From: JANOYY01 sp043720395
Lineage (GTDB): Bacteria; Actinomycetota; Acidimicrobiia; Acidimicrobiales; JANYDT01
NCBI GenBank assembly: GCA_043720395.1
Contig: JAYSSR010000080.1
Location: 1 to 64,000, forward strand
Direction: 5' to 3'
Length of the DNA stretch: 64,000 bases
Positions within the stretch are counted from its first letter, which is position 1, and each line of letters opens with the position of its first letter. Made by a program: the position numbers and the translations under genes. The notes under the pieces are model-generated. The model was not told the origin of the DNA, did not search any database, and saw only the letters and a list, made by a program, of their open reading frames with translations. This document shows positions 43,294 to 51,331 of the stretch, piece by piece.

Positions 43294-43854
43294 TCACGCG
43301 TCAAACAGCGTGGTGATGTCGAGTTCGAATCGCTCAAGAAGTGGGCTGGTGAGAATGTCGCCGCGGCGAAACTCCAGCGCAACGTCGAATTCAGCGCTTT
43401 CCGGATCGGAGCGTCGAAAGACGAGCACCGAATCGTCGGCAGTGTCCACGAGCCACAGTTCGGGAAGGCCGCTCTCCTCGTAAATGCGCTTCTTCGTACC
43501 AACGTCGTAGCGCCACGTTGATGGGCTGCGGACCTCGACGGCGATATCAGGTGGACCTTTGACGAACGCCGCTCTTCGCTCAGGTCGGTGTGACTCCTTG
43601 ACCCACCACACGTCGGGCGCATAGACGTTGCGGTCGTTGAGTCGGTGGTCGAGTTCGATCGCCGCTACACCACGACCGTCAACCTCACGAATCCAATGCA
43701 TGAGTTCGTAGAGGATGTGGGAGGTGATGGCCTGGTGGTCGAACCTCGGAGTGTTCATGATGACAATTTCCCCTTCGATCAGTTCCATGCGCTCCTCTGT
43801 CTCGCCCTGGGCCAGGTAGTCGTCGGCAGTGGTGAGAGTCATGGTTGCGCTCAT
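43294..43854 (-). CDS. Uma2-family endonuclease (DUF820)
   Basis: 186 residues. PD-(D/E)xK pattern: YAPDVWWVKES, then PDIAVEVRSPST, then KKRIYEESGLPELWLVD. Such genes are abundant in cyanobacteria and actinobacteria, possibly with mobile elements; the target is unknown. It stands opposite to rsmA and ispE and breaks their usual adjacency. An R3 palindrome lies on its upstream side. Confidence 0.88.
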   Translation of the reverse strand: MSATMTLTTADDYLAQGETEERMELIEGEIVIMNTPRFDHQAITSHILYELMHWIREVDGRGVAAIELDHRLNDRNVYAPDVWWVKESHRPERRAAFVKGPPDIAVEVRSPSTWRYDVGTKKRIYEESGLPELWLVDTADDSVLVFRRSDPESAEFDVALEFRRGDILTSPLLERFELDITTLFDA

Positions 43855-43925
43855 GCTTGAAGGATCGGAGGGGGTATGACAGCGAAGCCTACGACTGCTC
43901 GCGCGAGGTCATGGAAGACCGGGTT

Positions 43926-43991
43926 GGCGGTGTCGCTGGCGCTGACGAGAGTCGTGCGCGGACGACTTTCGTCGGCGCGGACGACACCGCC
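43926..43991. repeat. 66-bp palindromic repeat, family R3, copy 2
   Basis: Arms GGCGGTGTCG (43926-43935) and CGACACCGCC (43982-43991) are perfectly complementary. Inside, ACGAGAGTCGT (43945-43955) pairs ACGACTTTCGT (43962-43972) with one mismatch around a 6-base loop. It lies 60 bases before the ispE start. Copy 1 is at 25558. Confidence 0.8.
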
Positions 43992-44051
43992 GGAGTGGTC
44001 GGGCCATGGAACTACCGTTCGCTCGATGCTTTCTACGAACCGTGCGATTCG

Positions 44052-44792
44052 ATGACGACGCACATTGAGATTGCTCCCGCCAAACTGACCGTTGGACTGC
44101 GAGTTACGGGCGTTCGTAGCGACGGCTTCCATCTCATCGACGCCGAGATGGTGAGCCTCGACCTGGCCGACACGCTGACGTTCACCGACGCTGCGTCGAC
44201 ATCGCTTGCGATCACGATCGAGGGTTCCGCTGCGGGAGGGCTCGCAGTGACAGCGTCCGACGACAACCTCATCGCCCGAGCGCTGCGAGCGGTTGGGCGC
44301 ACGGCACATGTCGACGTGGTGAAGCGCATCCCGGCGGGTGGTGGGCTCGGCGGCGGCTCGTCGGACGCGGCCGCGGTCTACCGGTGGGCGAGCCGGACGT
44401 CTGACGAGGACGTTGTCGCGTCCGCTCGACTCGGGGCCGACGTAGCCTTCTGCATTCGTGGTGGTCGGGCGCACGTGTGCGGCATTGGCGACGTGCTGCA
44501 ACCGTTGCCGTTCGTGGAGCGAACGTTCACACTCCTGACGCCCCCCTTTGGTGTGTCGACTCCAGCGGTGTATCGCGCGTGGGACGACTTGGGCGGTCCA
44601 ACGGGTGAACACGGCAATGACCTTGAACCGGCGGCTCTCGTGGTGGAACCCCGGCTCGCGGTTTGGCGTGATCGGCTGGCCGAGTTGACCGGTGTTGTGC
44701 CGCGCCTAGCGGGCAGCGGGTCCACCTGGTTCGTGGAGGGTGCCTTCGCCGGGCCGGGTCTCAGTGTGGCGGCAACTCGCCCGGCGCACTGA
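44052..44792 (+). CDS. ispE: 4-diphosphocytidyl-2-C-methyl-D-erythritol kinase
   Basis: 246 residues of the GHMP kinase fold; acts in the MEP isoprenoid pathway. APAKLTVGLRVTGVRSDGFH with the substrate site, the ATP loop PAGGGLGGGSSDAAAVYRW, and a C-terminal LAGSGSTWFVEG are clear. It is shorter than typical (about 280-310), mostly from compact loops and an early end. Start ATG 44052 gives the family N-terminus; no strong ribosome site precedes it. The following island begins 180 bases later. Confidence 0.9.
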   Translation: MTTHIEIAPAKLTVGLRVTGVRSDGFHLIDAEMVSLDLADTLTFTDAASTSLAITIEGSAAGGLAVTASDDNLIARALRAVGRTAHVDVVKRIPAGGGLGGGSSDAAAVYRWASRTSDEDVVASARLGADVAFCIRGGRAHVCGIGDVLQPLPFVERTFTLLTPPFGVSTPAVYRAWDDLGGPTGEHGNDLEPAALVVEPRLAVWRDRLAELTGVVPRLAGSGSTWFVEGAFAGPGLSVAATRPAH

Positions 44793-44832
44793 GAATTCGA
44801 GTCTATTGAGTGGTGTGATGAGTGGTGAATTC

Positions 44833-44857
44833 TGAATCAATGTCGGATCATGATTCA
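44833..44857. promoter_or_regulatory. Inverted repeat upstream of the toxin gene
   Basis: TGAATCA (44833-44839) and TGATTCA (44851-44857) form a 7-bp dyad with an 11-base centre in an AT-rich stretch. Its position, 114 bases before ATG 44971, suits an operator. The 178-bp gap also has GAGTGGTG twice and the 10-G tract. Confidence 0.35.
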
Positions 44858-44900
44858 CTGCACAAGAGTCGAGGATTTTTGATCAATTTCTAAAGTCGGT

Positions 44901-44910
44901 GGGGGGGGGG
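44901..44910. repeat. 10-G homopolymer tract before the toxin gene
   Basis: Ten G in a row lie 60 bases before the likely start ATG 44971. If translation began at GTG 44899 the tract would be coding. Such tracts change length by slippage and could vary promoter spacing or frame. It is also the kind of run where sequencing errors occur. Confidence 0.7.
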
Positions 44911-44970
44911 TGGGCCGATAGTTCGTGTACGTCACGCAGCCAGCGTGTTCGACACGAAATGAGGCAGGCG

Positions 44971-47900
44971 ATGTCATTCATCAGCGGACATGTTGTTGAG
45001 CGTCCCGGTGGGCGAGGTCGAAGGTTGTTTCGGGGTCGGGTCGTGTCGTGTCTGGCAGGTTCGTTGTCCTGTCTGATGGCCTTTGCTGGACTGGTGTTGG
45101 TGTCGGATTCGCCAGCTCAGACTTTGTTGGTATTGGATGAGGTGCCGACGACTGCAGATTGGCAGGGTTGGTGGCAGGGCGCGATCGGCTTCGTTCCGGG
45201 TGTTTCGATGACGGCGAAACCGACAGTGCAACGGGCGACGAAGTCGCCAGCCGGTGGACTTGGCGTTGGTGACTACGTGTTGGAGCTGACCGGTAGTGCT
45301 CCAGGAACAGTGACGCCATATTTGGCATCCCATGCAGAGAATTGGGCGGCATCGTCGTTCGCTTATCCCGATGGTGCTTCCGCGACAGAGAATGGCAAGT
45401 TCCCGGTCGCAGGTGTGCCGACCGGAGCGTTCAGCGGTGTGCGGTCGATCCCGTTTCACATGTCAACGGCGAATCCGCAATTCGAGTTGCGGTTGACGAG
45501 TGCTGCGGATTTCACGTTGACCCATGTCACGATTCGCCGTGCGGGTGCTACGACAACGACCACGACGGTTCCGGCCGGGTTGGGGGCTGAGTTCTTCAAC
45601 GAGGTGCCTGCGGCTGCTCAGACAGCGTGGCACTTGTGGTGGGGAACTGTGCCAGCGCTCAGCTTCGGTGGGAACACGTCGATGACGGTGAACACGAATG
45701 TAGAACGCGCTGAGAAGCACTTGGTGTTGCCGCAAGGCGCGTACGTGTTGGAGCTGGAAGGTCCCGATGCTGCTGGCGTGACGGTGAGACCGTTCTTTCA
45801 GACTCGTAACGCGGCGTGGAACATCTTCAAGCCGACCGAGGCGGGGGTTGCAACGAATGGAGAACTCGGGGCAAAGCCGTGGACGGGTGTGCGCTCATGG
45901 CCGATCACAATGACCGGTGACGGAACCGATTTCAATCTTCGCCTCATCGGATCGGCGGAATTCATGGTCACCCGGGTCATCATTCGTGCCGCTCCGACCG
46001 TCACGGCGACCACAACAACAACGACGTTGCCCGTCGCGACGACGTCTTCGAGCACAACACTTCAACCCCTTCCCGAAGCGGGAGTGTTGTGGTCGGATGC
46101 GCCGGTGGCGAAACCTGCGGGTCAGGACGGCTGGCACCCGTGGTGGCCTGGTTCGAACCTGGCTGCGCCGTCGGGTATCCGTGTGGCCGACAACGCGGAA
46201 CGAGACGTCGCCGCCGTGAACATGACAGCCGGGTCGTACTCGCTGGAGTTGCTCGGTGACCCAGAACCGGGTGTGGTCGTCGTACCTCACTTCGCGACAA
46301 TGACGGCGTGGGCGAACGAAAAGACCGCAAACGGAGCAGTAAATCACGGCCAGATGGGCTCCCGGTCGTGGACCTCGACCCGCTCGATCGGCGTCCTGTG
46401 GTCGCCAATCACTGTTTCAGCTGACAACGCCCAGCTCGCATTGCGACTCACGTCGTCGGGACCGTTCACGCTGACCGGCATCAAGCTCCGCCGAGTACCG
46501 TCGGCGGCCATGAGCTTTGGTGTCGCGAATGCGCCAACGGCCGTGTTACCGGGACAGGTCGTGCCGATCACCCTCACCGACTGGATTGCCGGCCATGACG
46601 TGTTGGAGGTCGTTGCGTCGGACGCCGCCGTGACGTTCGACAGTGCCGTGACCATGTCGCCTGCCGCGGATACCATCAATTTTTCGAGGACACGGCCCGG
46701 CACATACACGGTCCGTTTGGTCCGCGACGGGATCGTGACGTCATCGACGACGGTCACGGTCACACCGGTACCGACGATAAGTGTCGCTTCACCGAGCGGA
46801 CTCGTGGCTGGTGAAGGTGTGCCGGTCACAGTGACCAATCCGTCACCGTTCGATACGGTTGAGATCGTGAACACGGCGGGCGCGGTGGTCGGGTCGTACA
46901 GCGCGTCGACTTCGCTGAGCGTGGTCGCGCCACCGGCGGAGTCCTATTCGGCGAGGATCAAGCGTGGCGGTGTGGTCGTCGGTGCTGCCGCTGGTTTCAC
47001 GGTCACCGCAACGCCGTCGCTCTCGCTGAGCTCAGCCGCTGGGTTGATGGAGGGCTTCCCGATTGATGTTGGCGTGAATGGTGGCGAGTTGGCAAGTGGT
47101 GATCGAATCCGACTTGACACGATCGGCCAGTCTGACGACTGCGTGACCTGCCCGTTCCTGCCGGCGGGTCGTTCAACAACGTTCCAAAACACACCGAAAG
47201 CTGGGACCTACCAGGCACGACTGTTACGTCGAGGGCACACCATCGCGCTCAAAACGTTCACGACGGTCACTTTGCCGAAGGCGACAATCGGATTGTGGGG
47301 TTTGAAGCTTGCTATTCCGCCTGCTGCCGGTTGTCGCGCGTTGTGGGCGAAGCCTGATCTTTCGGACTGGGCCGACACGTGGAGCCCAACATATTCGCTG
47401 CCGTCGAGCGCTTGTCCGGTCGATCTTTCGAGACCGATTTCTCGGTACTACAACCTTGAATATCAGTACCTTTACGTGTCAGCTACGGGTATCACTCCGA
47501 CTGCGACGGACTATATCCAAGTTGGACCGGACAATGGCCTTCGTCGTCCGGTGACAACCGCTGTCGGCATTTCAGAGTGGTTTTCACCGTGGGCACCTCA
47601 GTTGCACCTCGTTCCAGGCATGAACGCGGTCCCCTTCACGTACCATCGATACATCGGCGGGATCGACACCGTCGTCGGAGAGCTTCTTACCCTATGGATC
47701 GAAACCGTCCCGTCGACGGCGTCGACCGTCTGCGTGATGAATTCAGAACAAGCCCTCACCATGATCAACAACCTCCGCCCACCCGACGACAACCTCACCG
47801 TCCTGCCCGAAAACAACTTCACGACCGTCGGCTCCTGCAACAACCCGACATTCCTCTGGGTAGACCAAAACGGTGCCTACATCCCCGGACAACTCAACGC

Positions 47901-49032
47901 CGACGGCACCCCCACCCCAGCCGCCCTCCAAGGCTCAAACACACCCAGAAACCCCAACGGCCCGCCTGCAACAATCATTGCGCCGACCCCAGTGGGAACC
48001 CACTTCTTCGAGGACGGGGTGGAAACTCCCTTGACGTCGGCAATCGAAACAAATGGTCTCTTAAACTGTGTCGTGCGCGGTCCGGGCACCACAGTGGTTT
48101 TAGGGACGGCCAATTGTTTGAAAGCTATTCCGATCAAAGCAGAGGACGATCTAGGGTGGAAACTACTCGTTCAAGACGAGCCAACTATGTCAGACGCATG
48201 TCTGGCTCGAAATGGCGACTACATTCAGATCAGCGCCGACTGCTCAGGCGACTCAACCTTCACTGACTTCAGTCATGTCGGAGAAGCATTTGCACTTAGT
48301 TCGCTCGGCGACCCGAGCAAGTGTCTCACCGTCGAAGGCGGTACCCTACTAGCTTTTCGTACTTGTACGTTGTCCGTGTCGCAACTTTGGTTTGACGACG
48401 CAGCCCTTGCTGGGGGCGGTGCAATCGTGACAGTTGAGTTCTGCGCTGCGACCGCTGGGGCTGGTTGCGTCGCCGCCGCCGCAGCGCTGTTCGGTACAGC
48501 CCTGATCGGAACGACCCTCTACGTGGACAGAACCCACCCAACGTTCTTCTCCCCAGGACATGCAGCGGTCTACGCCCAATTGAATCAGGGGGTCCGGTCG
48601 TTTGAAGTCATGATGTGGATTTTTCACCGCAATCGCCCGCGCGTCGCAGGCGGCACCTACGGGCAAACGAAAGGACAAGGCATGGAAGGACACCACATCG
48701 TATCGTACACGGCGATGCCACCGAATCGGCCGAACGGTTGCGGAAAGGACTCGCAACCAGCCGTCCGAATGGACAAGTCGGACCATCTTGGTACAGCGTC
48801 CAACGGCAGTAGCCAAGCTGCGAAGAACTTCCAGGATGTGCAACGATCGCTAGTGAATCAAGGAAAATTTGAAGAGGCCTTCAACCGAGGAGTTGCGGAT
48901 GTGCTGTTGCTTCCGGCCTGGCGGTTGTACTACTCTGGACTGCAGCTGGCCCTTGAAGAGGCTAAAAGATACATTTTGAGGTGTGGTGGTGGGGATGTCA
49001 ACAAATTCGTCAAACTTCCAGATATTTCCTGA
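44971..49032 (+). CDS. Secreted multidomain protein ending in an HNH-like nuclease domain (predicted toxin)
   Basis: 1353 residues from ATG 44971 (GAGG at 44961). A signal peptide (SCLAGSLSCLMAFAGLVLV) is followed by three tandem domains of about 140 residues (about 53-191, 205-340, 370-510), each with a Trp cluster (WQGWWQG, WHLWWGT, WHPWWPG) and a VLELTG/VRSIPF pattern; Thr-rich linkers follow the first two. Then come Ig-like strands (515-770), a region not recognised, a ricin-like SQLWF segment (about 1070-1143), and a Gly/Ala-rich hydrophobic stretch (1150-1184). The C-terminus has GMEGHHIVSY (His1241-1242), PAVRMDKSDH (to His1272) and TASNGSSQAAKNF, resembling HNH/EndoVII nuclease tips of polymorphic toxins. 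Candidate immunity genes follow directly. Confidence 0.75.
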   Translation: MSFISGHVVERPGGRGRRLFRGRVVSCLAGSLSCLMAFAGLVLVSDSPAQTLLVLDEVPTTADWQGWWQGAIGFVPGVSMTAKPTVQRATKSPAGGLGVGDYVLELTGSAPGTVTPYLASHAENWAASSFAYPDGASATENGKFPVAGVPTGAFSGVRSIPFHMSTANPQFELRLTSAADFTLTHVTIRRAGATTTTTTVPAGLGAEFFNEVPAAAQTAWHLWWGTVPALSFGGNTSMTVNTNVERAEKHLVLPQGAYVLELEGPDAAGVTVRPFFQTRNAAWNIFKPTEAGVATNGELGAKPWTGVRSWPITMTGDGTDFNLRLIGSAEFMVTRVIIRAAPTVTATTTTTTLPVATTSSSTTLQPLPEAGVLWSDAPVAKPAGQDGWHPWWPGSNLAAPSGIRVADNAERDVAAVNMTAGSYSLELLGDPEPGVVVVPHFATMTAWANEKTANGAVNHGQMGSRSWTSTRSIGVLWSPITVSADNAQLALRLTSSGPFTLTGIKLRRVPSAAMSFGVANAPTAVLPGQVVPITLTDWIAGHDVLEVVASDAAVTFDSAVTMSPAADTINFSRTRPGTYTVRLVRDGIVTSSTTVTVTPVPTISVASPSGLVAGEGVPVTVTNPSPFDTVEIVNTAGAVVGSYSASTSLSVVAPPAESYSARIKRGGVVVGAAAGFTVTATPSLSLSSAAGLMEGFPIDVGVNGGELASGDRIRLDTIGQSDDCVTCPFLPAGRSTTFQNTPKAGTYQARLLRRGHTIALKTFTTVTLPKATIGLWGLKLAIPPAAGCRALWAKPDLSDWADTWSPTYSLPSSACPVDLSRPISRYYNLEYQYLYVSATGITPTATDYIQVGPDNGLRRPVTTAVGISEWFSPWAPQLHLVPGMNAVPFTYHRYIGGIDTVVGELLTLWIETVPSTASTVCVMNSEQALTMINNLRPPDDNLTVLPENNFTTVGSCNNPTFLWVDQNGAYIPGQLNADGTPTPAALQGSNTPRNPNGPPATIIAPTPVGTHFFEDGVETPLTSAIETNGLLNCVVRGPGTTVVLGTANCLKAIPIKAEDDLGWKLLVQDEPTMSDACLARNGDYIQISADCSGDSTFTDFSHVGEAFALSSLGDPSKCLTVEGGTLLAFRTCTLSVSQLWFDDAALAGGGAIVTVEFCAATAGAGCVAAAAALFGTALIGTTLYVDRTHPTFFSPGHAAVYAQLNQGVRSFEVMMWIFHRNRPRVAGGTYGQTKGQGMEGHHIVSYTAMPPNRPNGCGKDSQPAVRMDKSDHLGTASNGSSQAAKNFQDVQRSLVNQGKFEEAFNRGVADVLLLPAWRLYYSGLQLALEEAKRYILRCGGGDVNKFVKLPDIS

Positions 49033-49510
49033 CAAAGGTGAGGTCTGGGAGGTCGTACCGTTCGAACATTGCGGCCCCATACGAGGCAACGTCCCCGTAG
49101 ATGAGATTGTGTCGTTGTTCGGGCCACCTACCAATATCACTCCATATATATGGTATCAAAATTCGACTCAGTTTCATTGGTCTAACCTCAGAATTTTGGC
49201 CCTCGAAGACGGTGGGGTCGCCCGTGTACACTCTGTTGACGTCCCGGTTTCGCAAAAGTGCAGAGCCTTCGGTATAGCATTGCATGGGTCAGTCACTAAG
49301 CTGGCACTCAAATTCAAAGAAATTGGTCATATCGCCACGGAAGGATATGATGGCTGTACGCTTGGGTCAGGTCTGGCCGTAAGTACCATGGCTGGGCGGA
49401 AGAGAATAGAACAAGTCAATGTTGTGTTGGGTCGAACGCAGCCTGAACCCGCGATCATTTCCAACGAAGCCGTGGAGGATTTGATCGCAAAACGAATCGC
49501 CGAAGCGTGA
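48995..49510 (+). CDS. Candidate immunity protein 1
   Basis: 171 residues, not recognised. It starts 38 bases inside the end of the toxin gene in another frame, so the two are translationally linked; an alternative GTG lies at 48983. No signal peptide or membrane span, so it would stay in the cytoplasm. The region is more AT-rich than its surroundings. Assignment as immunity protein rests only on its position after a nuclease-tipped protein. Confidence 0.6.
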   Translation: MSTNSSNFQIFPDKGEVWEVVPFEHCGPIRGNVPVDEIVSLFGPPTNITPYIWYQNSTQFHWSNLRILALEDGGVARVHSVDVPVSQKCRAFGIALHGSVTKLALKFKEIGHIATEGYDGCTLGSGLAVSTMAGRKRIEQVNVVLGRTQPEPAIISNEAVEDLIAKRIAEA

Positions 49511-49563
49511 AAGCACGTGGTGTGCCGAACCGAGCAGGTCGGTGCAATTAGTGCGAGCGCACG

Positions 49564-49978
49564 ATGGAGCAGATAGATCAGGCCGCGATCGATGCGGTGC
49601 GTAGCGGTTCGAGTGCTGATTTTGCTTCAGCAGTGTGGGGTTGTCTCTACGGAACGGCGGGGTCGTATGCATACTTTATCAGGAACTCAGCCGACCCGAA
49701 TCCTGCACCGATCTTTTGCACAACTCCCTACCTTTTTAGACTTTTTGGTGGACGAATACAAAGATGCATTTCACCAATTGTGGTTCGAGAATGAGGGCAA
49801 AAATTTTGAACAAGTCCGAAGCCAAATTCTCTTGAATATAGCTGTGCTCTGTGTGCTGGCGGGTGGGAGGTTGTCCCACATCTGGCTTGACGAAAGCCGT
49901 CTTACTTTCCTGAACTTCGGTTCCTTTGGTTCGCTGGGAGCGGTAAAATGGACAACGCTGAAGATGACCGGAACCTGA
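49564..49978 (+). pseudogene. Candidate immunity gene 2, frameshifted
   Basis: ATG 49564 encodes MEQIDQAAIDAVRSGSSADF and CLYGTAGSYAYF, but the continuation FLVDEYKDAF, NIAVLCVLAGGRL lies in another frame. The shift falls near 49735, among runs of T (CCTTTTTAGACTTTTTGG). Corrected, it would give about 138 residues similar to the next gene. Either real decay or a homopolymer sequencing error. Confidence 0.6.
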
Positions 49979-50015
49979 GGTTTTCGCTCGTGAAGCGGTA
50001 AACAACGGAAACCAG

Positions 50016-50363
50016 GTGGAGATGACTGCTGCTGTGCATCGATGCCTCTACGCCGAGACATCTTCCTACCGATTCTTGCTGTCTCACACCGACGATCCGA
50101 GTCCCTTGGCGGCGAACGGACACGATTTCCGCTTCCTCGACGAGCTTGTCGACCAGTACGAAGACGGGTATCAGCAAACGGGCATGTTGAGTAAGTATCA
50201 ATACTTCCAGCTTGCGGAGAGCCAGCGGATGCTTGAGATTGCAGTTCTGTGCTGGTGTGCTGGTGGTCGGTTGACTCGTGGGCAAGAGCCGTCGTCGTTT
50301 CCGGAACTTCGCTTCCTCTGGTTCGAGCCGGGCGCAGGAGCGGACGTGCCCGCCGCTTCGTGA
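50016..50363 (+). CDS. Candidate immunity protein 3, paralogue of the preceding gene
   Basis: 115 residues from GTG 50016 (ATG 50022 is an alternative). It shares with the frameshifted neighbour the series CLY...SY, DP.P, FLD.LVD.Y.D and IAVLC..AGGRL. Residues matching the paralogue (AVNNGNQVEMTAAV) continue upstream of this start without a start codon, and MDNAEDDRN (49949) lies in another frame, so the N-terminus may also be damaged by an indel. Confidence 0.55.
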   Translation: MEMTAAVHRCLYAETSSYRFLLSHTDDPSPLAANGHDFRFLDELVDQYEDGYQQTGMLSKYQYFQLAESQRMLEIAVLCWCAGGRLTRGQEPSSFPELRFLWFEPGAGADVPAAS

Positions 50364-50390
50364 GAAGCGGACCGTACCTAAATGCGACAA

Positions 50391-50428
50391 GACCCCGCCA
50401 CCAGCCCGGATCGGGAGGTGACGGGGTC
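50391..50428 (-). terminator. Strong hairpin after bS22, likely terminator
   Basis: GACCCCGCCACC (50391-50402) and GGTGACGGGGTC (50417-50428) pair over 12 positions with one mismatch. On the minus strand it follows the bS22 stop by about 30 bases, but the T-tract after it is weak (TTGTCGCATTT). Confidence 0.6.
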
Positions 50429-50458
50429 GTCGTAAACGAAACGTCGGAGAAGAGAGGG

Positions 50459-50557
50459 CTACTTCCCGCGCTGGCGCGCGTGCCGGGTCCTCTTGAGCAT
50501 CTTCTTGTGCTTCTTCTTGCGCATGCGCTTGCGGCGCTTCTTGATCAGCGATCCCAT
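50459..50557 (-). CDS. Small ribosomal subunit protein bS22
   Basis: A 32-residue highly basic protein: MGSLIKKRRKRMRKKKHK, then KMLKRTRHARQRGK. It matches the actinobacterial bS22 (AURKAIP1/COX24 type, MGSVIKKRRKRMSKKKH in mycobacteria), found near the decoding centre in the M. smegmatis ribosome structure. ATG 50557 gives the family N-terminus. In other actinobacteria it is also encoded as a single tiny gene. Divergent from mtrA. Confidence 0.9.
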   Translation of the reverse strand: MGSLIKKRRKRMRKKKHKKMLKRTRHARQRGK

Positions 50558-50632
50558 GAGGGTCGACACGATAGCGGAGGGCAGCCACCCCCGTGAGCAC
50601 TGGAACCGCCGAACCCGCGTCAAGATGGAGGG

Positions 50633-51331
50633 GTGCGTTCCCGGCTGCTCACCATCGAAGACGACGATGACGTCCGTCTGATGCTGAAGATGGTCCTCGA
50701 AGACGAGGGCTACGACGTGAGCGAGGCTGGCAACGGGTCCGACGGGCTCGACCGCTTCCTTGAGGACAAGCCGTCGCTCGTGCTGGTCGATCTGAAGCTG
50801 CCGGACATGAGCGGCTTCGACGTGTGCCGCACGATCCGACAGACGAGCGGCGTGCCGATCATTATCGTGAGCGCCCAGGAGGACAGCTTCGACGTGGTCG
50901 CCGGGCTCGAATCCGGTGCCGACGACTACGTGACCAAACCGTTCGTGCCGAAGGAACTGTCCGCACGTATCCGGGCACACCTCCGACGCGTGCAGCCAGT
51001 GCGACCGGCAAGTGCCCACCCGGCTGGTCCGACCCGGCTCGACTTCGGTGCACTCGTCGTGCACGTCGACGAAGGCTTCGCCACCCGCGACGGGGTGAAC
51101 CTCGGCCTGACCAAAACCGAGTTCCGTCTCCTCGTGCTCGTGGCGACCAACGCGAACAAGGTGTACAGCCGAGAACAGCTCCTCGAACAGGTGTGGGGCC
51201 ACGACTTCCTCGCCGACAGCCGCCTCGTCGATGCCCACATCCGTCGGCTCCGTACCAAAGTCGAAGCCGACGCCGCCGAACCCCGACACATCGTGACCGC
51301 TCGTGGCCTCGGGTACCGGTTCGTCCCCTGA
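50633..51331 (+). CDS. mtrA: Response regulator, MtrA-like
   Basis: 232 residues, OmpR family. The receiver has the acidic pocket IEDDDD, the phospho-acceptor Asp53 in LVLVDLKLPD and the Lys in YVTKPF. A winged helix follows (LTKTEFRLLVLVA; VDAHIRRLRTKVE; GLGYRFVP). Neighbours mtrB and lpqB support the MtrA assignment. In mycobacteria MtrA controls cell-wall hydrolases and division. Confidence 0.85.
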   Translation: MRSRLLTIEDDDDVRLMLKMVLEDEGYDVSEAGNGSDGLDRFLEDKPSLVLVDLKLPDMSGFDVCRTIRQTSGVPIIIVSAQEDSFDVVAGLESGADDYVTKPFVPKELSARIRAHLRRVQPVRPASAHPAGPTRLDFGALVVHVDEGFATRDGVNLGLTKTEFRLLVLVATNANKVYSREQLLEQVWGHDFLADSRLVDAHIRRLRTKVEADAAEPRHIVTARGLGYRFVP

